Shown: positions 4,755 to 11,857 of the stretch, piece by piece
Numbering within the stretch: position 1 is the stretch's first letter
Layout of the letters: every line of letters begins with the position of its first letter
Origin: Candidatus Saccharimonadia bacterium
GTDB lineage: Bacteria; Patescibacteriota; Saccharimonadia; Saccharimonadales; Saccharimonadaceae
DNA: 13,961 bases
Assembly: GCA_023262335.1 (NCBI GenBank)
Contig: JALRBE010000027.1
Span: 1-13,961 of the forward strand
Direction of reading: 5' to 3'
Program-made: the position numbers and the translations under genes
Notes under the pieces: model-generated
The model's input: the letters and a program-made list of their open reading frames with translations, nothing else
The model's database searches: none
Told to the model about the DNA's origin: nothing

Positions 4755-7304
4755 TTAGAATAGCTTCGCCGCCCAGTCCTGCGCCGGATACTGCTGCAGG
4801 TAATCGAACGAGGCAGGCGGAACGTCAAAGGGCAACCTCGCGTACCCGCCGCGCGCTTCGGCCAAGCCGTACGCATAGCGTAATTCGTCGATTTCACCGA
4901 CACACTCGAACGGCTTCATGACGCCATCGATTCCAAGCAGACCTTTGAACGTATGCTCAAGGTTCGGTTTGGCAAAAAGGTCTTGTCCGCCGAATACGGA
5001 TCGGAGTTCTTCGGCCGGCAAAAACGGTGCGAACAGCAGGTACGAGTTCGCGCACTTTGGGCAGTTACCACACCAACTGAGCGTCGAGTTGTCACTACCC
5101 TGCTTGTAGTTCGCCACGTTGCAGGAGCTGAACGAATGACCGAAATCATCCCATGCGTTTTCTATGAACAACTCGGCGATGCGGAGCTCGGTATGTTTTC
5201 GCAGCGGCGACCCGATACGAATGTCTTTTGACACGTAGCGCGCGACGTATTCCGCGAACAGCTGCTCGGCCTTCCATGTCTTCGACCATTGATGCGTGAT
5301 CGCAAGGTCTCCGACCCATTCGTGCGGCTCCTCGCCTTCGTGCCCGATCGAAGCAAGAACGGTTTTTTTGTTCAAGAGGACCGCTTGTACGAGCGAGATC
5401 GCCATGACGACGAACGTCACGGGAATATGGCCGCTCAGCCCCCCGCTGTCGGCATGTTTTTTCAACGACTCGATATCGACCAGCCGTTCCGCGACGTGAA
5501 GCCCGCCAGGCAAACCGTCGATGAACCGTGGGTAGTGCTTACCGCGACTGGCAATATAAAGAGACTTGTACTCTATACCTACTTTCGTAAGAGAGGTCGC
5601 CGTCAACAACGAATCCTTGCCGCCGCTCTGCAGTGACAAAATGCCCTCTCCGCCATACTCGACGCCACCCTCGGACCCCTCGGCGGACGCAGCGAACCGA
5701 GCCAAATCGCTCCGCGTCAGATCGTTTTCGTAAGCGTACTGGCTCATGCCCTCTTGATAGACGGTGTTAAGGAATTCGGCCTGCCACTCATCAGGACCGC
5801 CCTCGGCGAATCGCACTCGGCTGCGTGGATACACCTTGCAGTACGACGTGCCGATCACGATGAACGCCAGGAAAAGCGCCCGTCGCAGAGCGTCTTTGTC
5901 GTATTCCGTCGCAGCATCGAACACGACCTGCTCAACGAACGCGTCGAAGCCGTCGAACGAATAATGAAACGAGGCCGTAAGCGTCACGTCATCGAACTCA
6001 TACCGCTCGAACACGAACTCACGCTGAACGCCAGCGACCAGCGACCGGAACGCGTCTCCTCGCTCGGAAAAGTCCTTGAACATATCAAAACTGGCGCAAC
6101 CCGGGCTGAGCAGCACGACGCCGCCCGCAGGAACGAGTTGCCGAGCACGCTCGAACGCCTCCGCAAGGTCGGGCGCAATACTACTGTTACCAAAGCCATG
6201 CTCCGCGAAATGCGAGTGCAGACGCTCGGCGGTTTGACCGATCAGAACGACATGCTCAAGATTCTTCGTCGCGACCAACTCGTCCACCAGCGGACCAAGG
6301 TCGATACCGCGGTCATAGCCGCCCATGATCAAAACGACGGGCTCCACGTATGCGCGCACCGCAGCGAGCGTCGCAGGAGGCGCCGACGAGAAACTGTCGT
6401 TCACGTACAGCACGCCGTCACGCTTGCCGACTTCCTCGATACGATGAGGCAAGCCGGTAAACTCGCGGATCGCGGCGGCAAGCGCCGAGCGGTCGTTCGT
6501 GAACTCACTCGCGGCGGCAAGCGCGGCGTAAATGTTCTCAATATTATGATGACCTTTAAGGCCGACGTCGCTCTTTGCCACCAATGGCTCGCCGTCAAGG
6601 ATGATCACCTCGTTAGACACATCCTCGCTGCCATACGGCACCCTTTTGCCAGGAGACAATTCGGCTATGCCGCGAGAGCGCTCATAACGTGGGTTGTAAA
6701 CGATAATGTCGGACTCGTTCTGATGCGTGGCAATGGACGCTTTCGCCGCGACGTAATTCTCAAAGTCGCCGTGCACGTCCAGATGTTCCGGCTCTATCAT
6801 GAGCACCACGCCCACATGAGGGCTTTTATGCATGTCCCATAGCTGGAAGCTGGAAAGCTCGTAAACGACGACGCCTCCGCCAGCGGCAATAATCTCGTCG
6901 AGCACGTCGAGCGCCGGGATGCCGATATTACCGACCAGCCAAACACGCACCCCCGCCTTCTTCAGCATGGCAGCGATCAGGCTGGACGTCGTTCCCTTGC
7001 CCTTCGTGCCGGTAACGCCAATGATTGGGACGGGGCACGCGGCAAAAAATTCCTGGGTCACCGACGTTACCGTACCTCGCGTCGTGATACGCTCCGGATT
7101 GATGGCGGGCGTACGCACGACCAAGTCGGCATCTATGTCGTGGAAGCTTTTCGTTCCGCCCTGGAACAGCACGCCTTCCGGCAAGGGCTTCTTGGGAGAT
7201 TCGTTGTTGTCGTAGACGACGAACTCGGCATCGGGGAACGTTTTTTTGAAGTGACGGTAGGCGCTTTCGGCCTCGATACCGTACCCGAGCAATGCGATTT
7301 TCAT
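4755..7304 (-). CDS. MurD-MurL fusion: UDP-MurNAc-L-Ala-L-Glu ligase joined to the L-Glu to D-Glu epimerase
   Basis: 849 residues in two parts. Residues 1-430 are a complete Mur ligase of MurD type: N-terminal nucleotide-sugar domain, ATP loop GVTGTKGKGTTSS (96-108), LSSFQL (150-155), GHHNIEN (251-257), NDSFSSAPPAT (302-312) and LSPGCASFDMF (399-409). Residues about 431-849 match the MurL epimerase as I recall it: SGGKDS (560-565), ITHQWSK (669-675), SSCN (727-730), WCGNCPKC (744-751), APFLPAEEL, FGG and KPFECVGE (797-804). MurL converts the L-Glu of UDP-MurNAc-L-Ala-L-Glu to D-Glu with ATP, after a MurD2 ligase has added L-Glu. The fusion therefore probably performs both steps in the cytoplasm. 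The ligase loop has Gly104 where Ser/Thr is usual. A -10 box ends 6 nt before the ATG. Domain assignments are from motif recognition. Confidence 0.88.
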   Translation of the reverse strand: MKIALLGYGIEAESAYRHFKKTFPDAEFVVYDNNESPKKPLPEGVLFQGGTKSFHDIDADLVVRTPAINPERITTRGTVTSVTQEFFAACPVPIIGVTGTKGKGTTSSLIAAMLKKAGVRVWLVGNIGIPALDVLDEIIAAGGGVVVYELSSFQLWDMHKSPHVGVVLMIEPEHLDVHGDFENYVAAKASIATHQNESDIIVYNPRYERSRGIAELSPGKRVPYGSEDVSNEVIILDGEPLVAKSDVGLKGHHNIENIYAALAAASEFTNDRSALAAAIREFTGLPHRIEEVGKRDGVLYVNDSFSSAPPATLAAVRAYVEPVVLIMGGYDRGIDLGPLVDELVATKNLEHVVLIGQTAERLHSHFAEHGFGNSSIAPDLAEAFERARQLVPAGGVVLLSPGCASFDMFKDFSERGDAFRSLVAGVQREFVFERYEFDDVTLTASFHYSFDGFDAFVEQVVFDAATEYDKDALRRALFLAFIVIGTSYCKVYPRSRVRFAEGGPDEWQAEFLNTVYQEGMSQYAYENDLTRSDLARFAASAEGSEGGVEYGGEGILSLQSGGKDSLLTATSLTKVGIEYKSLYIASRGKHYPRFIDGLPGGLHVAERLVDIESLKKHADSGGLSGHIPVTFVVMAISLVQAVLLNKKTVLASIGHEGEEPHEWVGDLAITHQWSKTWKAEQLFAEYVARYVSKDIRIGSPLRKHTELRIAELFIENAWDDFGHSFSSCNVANYKQGSDNSTLSWCGNCPKCANSYLLFAPFLPAEELRSVFGGQDLFAKPNLEHTFKGLLGIDGVMKPFECVGEIDELRYAYGLAEARGGYARLPFDVPPASFDYLQQYPAQDWAAKLF

Positions 7305-7310
7305 AACTGT

Positions 7311-7319
7311 ATTATCTCA
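7311..7319 (-). promoter_or_regulatory. Extended -10 box of the murD-murL fusion, leaderless arrangement
   Basis: The minus strand reads TGAGATAAT, an extended -10 (TG, one base, GATAAT), in the 39-nt gap after map. Only ACAGTT (6 nt) separates it from the ATG at 7304 and there is no Shine-Dalgarno, so a leaderless transcript is expected. No good -35 is visible, which is consistent with an extended -10. Confidence 0.58.
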
Positions 7320-7343
7320 TACCGCCCGTAAAAACGGTCGTGA

Positions 7344-8105
7344 TTAAAGTTGCGTCAGGACTTCGGCGCCGTCTTCGGTAATAAGGACCGTGTGCTCGAA
7401 ATGCGCCGCCATGCTGCCGTCCCGGGTCGAAATCGTCCATCCGTCATCATGATCGGTGATGACACGTTCGCCGCCAAGCGTCGCCATCGGCTCGATCGCG
7501 ATGGTATCACCTGGCTGCAACAAGATACCACTGCCCTTCTTGCCGTAGTTCGGAACGTCGGGACCCATATGCATTTCCAGGCCGACGCCATGACCGACCA
7601 GTTCCCGGATAATACCAAGTTTGCCGTCACTAAGAACCTTCTCGACGGCAGCGCCGATATCGCCGACGTGCGTGCCGCGTCCCTTGATGGCATCGATCCC
7701 GGCGTAGAGACTCCGTTCGGTGACGTTCAGCAAGTGCTTGGCGGCGCCGTTCGGCTGTCCGCCGACCACCATCGTGAACGCGCTGTCAGTTTTCATGCCC
7801 TTGTACGTAATGACAAGATCGAAGCCGACGATGTCGCCCGATTCGAAAGGAACGTCCGTCGGTACGCCGTGAACCACCGCATCGTTCACGCTGATGCATA
7901 TGACCGCCGGAAAATTCGGCGTCGGTTCCTTGTAGGTCGGCGTCGCGCCGTGGCGTGCGATTTCAGCCTCGACCCAAGCGTTGACGTCCCAACCGGTCAT
8001 ACCAGGCTGCACGTACGCCTTTACGTCGCGCAAAATGGTCGCGAGAATCCTGCCACCTTCGCGCATGGCAGCGATCTGTGCGGCCGATTTCACAGGCTGG
8101 CTCAT
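7344..8105 (-). CDS. map: Methionine aminopeptidase, type I
   Basis: 253 residues, the usual length for the bacterial enzyme without an N-terminal zinc finger. It removes the initiator methionine from nascent proteins. The five metal ligands of the pita-bread fold can be placed: D96 and D107 (FDLVITYKGMKTDS), H172 (VGHGVG), E205 (AIEPM) and E237 (FEHTV). Substrate-contacting H79 (AVVHGVP) and H179 (GLEMHMGP) are also present, so the enzyme should be active. The start ATG overlaps the adk stop in an ATGA, so it is translated directly after adenylate kinase. adk-map adjacency is classical for the spc ribosomal operon; here the pair instead follows rpsU-yqeY. Confidence 0.96.
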   Translation of the reverse strand: MSQPVKSAAQIAAMREGGRILATILRDVKAYVQPGMTGWDVNAWVEAEIARHGATPTYKEPTPNFPAVICISVNDAVVHGVPTDVPFESGDIVGFDLVITYKGMKTDSAFTMVVGGQPNGAAKHLLNVTERSLYAGIDAIKGRGTHVGDIGAAVEKVLSDGKLGIIRELVGHGVGLEMHMGPDVPNYGKKGSGILLQPGDTIAIEPMATLGGERVITDHDDGWTISTRDGSMAAHFEHTVLITEDGAEVLTQL

Positions 8106-8650
8106 TGGGCGATTCCGTGTGCCTCGAGTTCTTCCATGATCCGGTCGTGCACTTGGCCGACAGTGCCGACACCATCGATATGCACGATATTCACGTTCTG
8201 TTCGGTCAAGTACGAAAGCACTGGGTAGATTTCCGTTCGGTAAATTCGTAGGCGTTCGTCGATCACCTCCGGCGTATCGTCAATGCGGCCACGGACCTCA
8301 AGGCGCTTGAGCAGCTCGCTCTTCGGGACCTCCAAAACGACCACGAGCTTGATGTCCCGACCATGGTGTGTGCGGTTCTCGACCAGCCACTTCGCCTGCG
8401 ACATTTCGCGCGGGTAGCCGTCCAGGATGACGTTGTCGACGCTGTGCGACCGACGGATCGCGTCGCTCATGAGTTCGTTCACCGTCTGCGGGTCGACCAG
8501 CTTGCCGGTCTGCATTTGCTTGATGACTTCCAAATCGCGAGTATCGCGTAGCATTTGCCCCGCGCTCAACCAGCGCCACCCGTTGCGTGCCGCAAGCATT
8601 TGCCCCTGCACGCTCTTGCCTGCGCCAGCGGGACCAAAAAATACGATCAT
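8102..8650 (-). CDS. adk: Adenylate kinase, short-LID form
   Basis: 182 residues. It interconverts ATP + AMP and 2 ADP. P-loop GPAGAGKS is at 6-13, the AMP-site LDGYPRE at 76-82 and RGRIDDTPEVIDERLRIYR at 120-138. The LID is a short loop instead of the roughly 30-residue or zinc-containing LID, hence the shorter length. The usual STGDxLR segment that contacts AMP reads SAGQMLR (29-35): the Thr that contacts AMP is Ala and the Asp is Gln, while the Arg is kept. That could shift AMP specificity, so another nucleoside monophosphate kinase activity is possible. A strong AGGAGGG (8654-8660) lies 3-4 nt before the ATG. It sits 16 nt after yqeY and overlaps map by 4 nt. Confidence 0.9.
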   Translation of the reverse strand: MIVFFGPAGAGKSVQGQMLAARNGWRWLSAGQMLRDTRDLEVIKQMQTGKLVDPQTVNELMSDAIRRSHSVDNVILDGYPREMSQAKWLVENRTHHGRDIKLVVVLEVPKSELLKRLEVRGRIDDTPEVIDERLRIYRTEIYPVLSYLTEQNVNIVHIDGVGTVGQVHDRIMEELEAHGIAQ

Positions 8651-8653
8651 GTA

Positions 8654-8660
8654 CCCTCCT
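8654..8660 (-). promoter_or_regulatory. Strong ribosome binding site of adk
   Basis: AGGAGGG on the minus strand followed by TAC and the ATG. This is the closest match to the anti-Shine-Dalgarno in the window, placed inside the rpsU-yqeY-adk-map unit, which shows that the organism does use Shine-Dalgarno initiation. Confidence 0.65.
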
Positions 8661-8666
8661 GTGGAA

Positions 8667-9119
8667 TTAATTCAGTGTTTCTTTGACGATCCGCGCGAGC
8701 AGCGCGCCATCGGCACTATTGCCAACCTGTTGCTTGACTGCGCCAATGACCTGCCCCATGCCCTTGGCGTCAGTAACGCCGAGTTCGGCGACTTTTTCGC
8801 TGACGATCTTCCGAAGCTCGTCTTCGCTCAGTTGTTCAGGCAAATAGTTTGCCAGCACTTCCGCCTCCCTGCGCTCGACGTCGGCAAGTTCCGGCCGGCC
8901 GTTCTGCTCATAGACGGCGATGCTTTCGTTGCGCTTTTTTACTTCGCGAGCGATAATCTTTTCGATTTCCGCGTCGTCCAGTCCTTCATCACGCTTGCCC
9001 TGAGCGACTTCTTCGTTCAGGATCGCCGCCTTCAGGTTACGGAGCGTATCGCCGACAAAACGATCGCCGCCCAACAGAGCGGCTTTCGTATCGTCTTGTA
9101 TTCGCGCGCTGAGCGCCAC
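8667..9119 (-). CDS. yqeY: GatB/YqeY domain protein
   Basis: 150 residues, typical of free-standing YqeY. This all-helical domain is also found at the C-terminus of the GatB subunit of the tRNA amidotransferase, where it contacts tRNA. The role of the free protein is poorly defined. Family features are an N-terminal helix resembling LSARIQDDTKAALLGGD (3-19), TLRNLKAAILNEE (25-37), the conserved NYLPEQLSEDEL (91-102), MGQVIGAVKQ (121-130) and ADGALLARIV (136-145). The start is GTG, 2 nt after the rpsU TAA and with only a weak ribosome binding site, so it is probably coupled to rpsU. rpsU-yqeY pairing is common in bacteria and supports the assignment. Confidence 0.92.
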   Translation of the reverse strand: MALSARIQDDTKAALLGGDRFVGDTLRNLKAAILNEEVAQGKRDEGLDDAEIEKIIAREVKKRNESIAVYEQNGRPELADVERREAEVLANYLPEQLSEDELRKIVSEKVAELGVTDAKGMGQVIGAVKQQVGNSADGALLARIVKETLN

Positions 9120-9121
9120 TG

Positions 9122-9337
9122 TTAGCGGAGCCCCAGTCGTGCTTTCGCAAGCTTCTCAGCCTTGCGTTCCTTGCGGATAATCGCCTTTTGGCGTCGCTCG
9201 GTCTTGCTGATGTCTTTGTTGAAGCGCATTGATGCTTTAGCTTCGGCAAGAACACCGCTCTGCAAAACCTTGCGGTTAAAGCGACGAATGATGTTTTCGT
9301 TCGCTTCCTTCTCGTCTTTACGTGTAACTTGTACCAT
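9122..9337 (-). CDS. rpsU: 30S ribosomal protein S21
   Basis: 71 residues. The family core is clear: NENIIRRFNRKVLQSGVLAE (13-32), then a basic helix MRFNKDISKTERRQKAIIRK (37-56) and a lysine/arginine-rich tail. S21 sits on the 30S platform near the anti-Shine-Dalgarno region and assists initiation. It heads the rpsU-yqeY-adk-map unit. An extended -10 box ends 9 nt before the ATG with no Shine-Dalgarno in between, so the message is leaderless or nearly so. A terminator for the upstream unit lies just behind this promoter. Confidence 0.93.
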   Translation of the reverse strand: MVQVTRKDEKEANENIIRRFNRKVLQSGVLAEAKASMRFNKDISKTERRQKAIIRKERKAEKLAKARLGLR

Positions 9338-9346
9338 ATCGCATGT

Positions 9347-9355
9347 ATTGTAACA
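9347..9355 (-). promoter_or_regulatory. Extended -10 promoter of rpsU
   Basis: The minus strand reads TGTTACAAT (TG, one base, TACAAT). The spacer to the rpsU ATG is ACATGCGAT, 9 nt, so transcription should begin 0-3 nt before the start codon. The ATG inside the spacer is out of frame and too close to the -10 to be transcribed. Confidence 0.57.
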
Positions 9356-9379
9356 GGGAAAAGTAAGATGCGCAACCCC

Positions 9380-9439
9380 AAGAAATGAAAAGAGCCCGCC
9401 CTGAAGGAGCGCTGCCGCCGAGACGTGTCTCGCGGGCTC
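9380..9439 (-). terminator. Rho-independent terminator with nested hairpin
   Basis: On the minus strand an 8-bp perfect stem, GAGCCCGC (9432-9439) with GCGGGCTC (9392-9399), is followed at once by TTTTCATTTCTT. The 32-nt loop holds a second perfect hairpin, GAGAC-AC-GTCTC. It lies 4 nt after the stop of the small gene at 9444 and 25 nt before the rpsU -10 box, so it ends the winged-helix/recJ transcript. On the plus strand there is no T-tract, so it is one-directional. Confidence 0.75.
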
Positions 9440-9443
9440 AACT

Positions 9444-9758
9444 TCAGGACGGACGAACTGCGACTGCCGGCATCACGTCCACTGGCACGATATCGTACTG
9501 CGCCAGCGACTTGAGACGATACTCACGTTCATGGATTTGGTAATACCCGCCGCGAGTCGCTTCGTTCCGTTTCTGCTGCGTCTCTTTCTTGTACGCTTCC
9601 GCTTCGTGCAGGCTGCAGAATGCCGCTACGATGCGCTGGTGGCCTTCGTATTGTTTACGAAACAGCCTGTTAGCGCTCTTCGTACCCTGTCTGCCGTAAA
9701 CTTGGTAGACAAATTCCGGTACGGTTTCGAGAACGCCAAACAACTCATCCGATTCCAT
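9444..9758 (-). CDS. Unrecognised small basic protein downstream of recJ
   Basis: 104 residues from the ATG at 9758, which has AAGGAAGG (9763-9770) 4 nt upstream. An ATG at 9812 in the same frame would give 122 residues but has no ribosome binding site. I do not recognise the family. It begins with an acidic segment (MESDELFGVLETVPEFVYQV), followed by a basic stretch (TKSANRLFRKQYEGHQR), a single cysteine (in AAFCSLHEAEAY), a KKETQQKRNEATRGGYYQ segment and a hydrophobic tail rich in V, P and A. No signal peptide or membrane helix is evident. It is the last gene of the winged-helix/recJ unit and is closed by a strong terminator. A nucleic-acid-associated role is possible from its charge and position, but that is a guess. 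Confidence 0.7.
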   Translation of the reverse strand: MESDELFGVLETVPEFVYQVYGRQGTKSANRLFRKQYEGHQRIVAAFCSLHEAEAYKKETQQKRNEATRGGYYQIHEREYRLKSLAQYDIVPVDVMPAVAVRPS

Positions 9759-9762
9759 GACA

Positions 9763-9770
9763 CCTTCCTT
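9763..9770 (-). promoter_or_regulatory. Ribosome binding site of the small gene after recJ
   Basis: AAGGAAGG on the minus strand, 4 nt before the ATG at 9758. It favours that start over the ATG at 9812. Confidence 0.5.
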
Positions 9771-9830
9771 CACATTGCGAAACAGCGAATCGTAAAACCC
9801 ACCATACTGCATTCCGTAGGGTTTGCAAGC

Positions 9831-11516
9831 TCAAGCGGTTTCGAGATGCAGCAGCCGGCCTTCGACCGTACGCCGGCCGTTCCATTCGTTGATATCGGGC
9901 TGGTACCATGCCGTCACGTATTCGCCGGGTTCAGCGAAAAAATGCTCGGGCGCGCTGAACGCGAGCAGCTGCAGTTTTACGCCGTTCTCGTCGCGCAACT
10001 CGAGTTTGACGTGCTGGGACTCGGCCCCCATGCGGCGCTTGTTCATGACAAGCAGGTTTTCGGACTTCAGTACCGGTTGAGGATTGCCGTTGCCGAACGG
10101 CTCGAGGGTCGCAAGCAAACCGACGAGCTCTTCCGTCACTTCCGCGAAACTTGTCGTGACCTCCGCTTTTGGCAGCAGCAAAAGGCGCTGGTTCTCTAGC
10201 TTCTGATCGCGATAGAAATCATTCACGCGGCGACGGAACGCATCTATATTCGCGGTCGCAAGAGTCACGCCGGCCGCGAGCTTGTGCCCCCCGCCTTTGA
10301 TGATAATGTCGTCGGATGCCCGTATGGCATCGGCGGCACTGAAGTCACCGTAACTCCTGGCCGACCCTTTCGCTTCTTCGCCTATTTCTTCGAGGACGAA
10401 CGTCGGCTTACCGTATTTTTCGAGCAGCTTGGCAGCGACGATGCCAATGATGCCATGATTCCACCCAGTACTGCTGACGACTAGAACGTTGTCTTTTTCA
10501 TAGCGCTCTGCCTGCACTATGGCCGCTTTGAATATTTTGTCCTGTTCGCTTCTTCTCGTTGTATTCATAACATCGAGTCGTTGTGCGAAATCCAACGCTC
10601 TCATACCGTCGGACGCCCGTAACATATCCAGAGCGTATGTCGCCGTCTCGAGCCTTCCGGCCGCGTTCATACGAGGGCCAAGCGCGAAACCAAGGCTGCG
10701 GGCATTCACTTTTTCAGGGTCGACGTCAGCGACGGCCATCAACGCTTTCAAGCCAGGCCTTCTGGTTCGTGCAAGTACCTTCAACCCCCAAAATACGTTG
10801 GCCCGGTTCTCGTCAGCCAGCGTCACGACGTCGCAAACCGTTCCGAGCGCGACGAGATCGAGCAGCCACTTTTCTTGGCCGTCAGGCAGCCCTGGCAACC
10901 TTGTTTGCAACGCCTGTACCAGTTTGAACGCGACGCCAACGCCGGGCAAGTCCAGGAATGGATAAAGCGTGCCGACCTGCGACGAACCTGCCTTCAAAAG
11001 GTACCCTTCGTATTCGTCGGGATGATCCGCCAGCAAACGCTTAGGGTTGATGACAGCGACCGCCGGCGGCTGTACCGGAGCGACATTGTGATGATCCGTC
11101 ACGATAACCCCCATGCCAAGTTCGTTCGCACGCACGATCTCCTTTTCGCTTAGGCTGCCGCAGTCGACGGTCACGATAAGCGTCGCGCCCATGTCTGCGA
11201 TACGCTCGACAGCATCCACGGTCATGCCGTAGCCCTCGACGAACCGGTTCGGTATGAACGCTTCGACATCCTGAAACCCGAATGATTCGAACGCATCGAG
11301 CAGTACGGTCGTCGCGGTCAACCCGTCAATGTCGTAATCGCCATAAATAACGATTTTTTCCTGGCTGCTCAGCGCCGCCTCGAGCCTGTCGACCGCGGCC
11401 GCCATGTCGGGCAAAAGAAACGGGTCGTGCTTGGCGTCGTAACTAGGATTCAAAAAAGCGTCACGGGCTTCACCTGTCAGCCCGCGCGCTTTAAGTATGT
11501 CTTCGAAGAGAGACAT
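9831..11516 (-). CDS. recJ: Single-stranded-DNA-specific exonuclease RecJ
   Basis: 561 residues, full length for RecJ. It degrades ssDNA 5' to 3' in recombination and mismatch or base-excision repair. DHH-family motifs are in order: GDYDIDG (59-65), VTVDCG (116-121), TDHHN (140-144), LGTVCDVV (224-231), the GPRMNAAGRLE block (280-290), and in the DHHA1 domain GSARS (384-388) and GGGHKLAAGV (408-417). A C-terminal OB-like domain (about 445-560) includes LEPFGNGNPQPVL. All catalytic aspartates and the HH pair are present. The start overlaps the winged-helix gene by one base (TAATG), so the two are translated together. The small gene downstream follows within 72 nt. Confidence 0.95.
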   Translation of the reverse strand: MSLFEDILKARGLTGEARDAFLNPSYDAKHDPFLLPDMAAAVDRLEAALSSQEKIVIYGDYDIDGLTATTVLLDAFESFGFQDVEAFIPNRFVEGYGMTVDAVERIADMGATLIVTVDCGSLSEKEIVRANELGMGVIVTDHHNVAPVQPPAVAVINPKRLLADHPDEYEGYLLKAGSSQVGTLYPFLDLPGVGVAFKLVQALQTRLPGLPDGQEKWLLDLVALGTVCDVVTLADENRANVFWGLKVLARTRRPGLKALMAVADVDPEKVNARSLGFALGPRMNAAGRLETATYALDMLRASDGMRALDFAQRLDVMNTTRRSEQDKIFKAAIVQAERYEKDNVLVVSSTGWNHGIIGIVAAKLLEKYGKPTFVLEEIGEEAKGSARSYGDFSAADAIRASDDIIIKGGGHKLAAGVTLATANIDAFRRRVNDFYRDQKLENQRLLLLPKAEVTTSFAEVTEELVGLLATLEPFGNGNPQPVLKSENLLVMNKRRMGAESQHVKLELRDENGVKLQLLAFSAPEHFFAEPGEYVTAWYQPDINEWNGRRTVEGRLLHLETA

Positions 11517-11815
11517 TACAAGTCTGTAGCGGTGCGTTTTGGACGCGACGACTGCTGCTGCGACTTGATCACGATACTCTGGAGTTCTTTGAAGATGACG
11601 AACTGCTTGTTCGTGGAATAAATCTTCGTGTTGCCCTGCTTTTCGCTTGAGAGGAACCCGACCTTTTCGAGCCGCTTCAGTTCGCGCTGAATGTTGCCCG
11701 GATCCTCCTTGATAAGTTTCGCGAGTCCGCGGACATGCGTCCTGAAATCAGGATATTTGGCATAGACAACAACAATTTTCCGCCGCACCCGTGAAGTAAT
11801 AAAAACGTCTAGCAT
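11516..11815 (-). CDS. Small winged-helix transcriptional regulator
   Basis: 99 residues with one winged helix-turn-helix domain of ArsR/MarR-like type. HVRGLAKLIKEDPGNIQRELKRLEKVGFL (27-55) supplies the HTH and recognition helix, and the SSEKQGNTKIYSTNK segment (56-70) the beta wing. A helix, FVIFKELQSIVIKS, follows and could mediate dimerisation, then a basic tail. There are no cysteine or histidine clusters to suggest metal sensing. The start has AAGGGAG a few nt upstream and a leader of about 35 nt. It is the first gene of the unit with recJ, sharing one base with it, and repeated TGTAAGA elements overlap its promoter, so autoregulation and control of recJ are plausible. Confidence 0.82.
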   Translation of the reverse strand: MLDVFITSRVRRKIVVVYAKYPDFRTHVRGLAKLIKEDPGNIQRELKRLEKVGFLSSEKQGNTKIYSTNKQFVIFKELQSIVIKSQQQSSRPKRTATDL

Positions 11816-11857
11816 ACTCTCCCTTATGACACCATTCTGTCGCTTTCGTTACTCTAC

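Noticed and set aside
3480..4763. A 427-codon open frame on the plus strand covering all of ftsA.
   Set aside because: It mirrors ftsA exactly, its product is arginine/aspartate-rich with no family motif, and it has no promoter or ribosome binding site. It is an antisense shadow caused by codon bias.
5754..6842. A 362-codon plus-strand frame opposite the MurD part of the fusion, and similar long frames at 687-1580 and 7350-8228.
   Set aside because: All lie antisense to genes with clear family motifs, are rich in Arg and His, and lack initiation signals.
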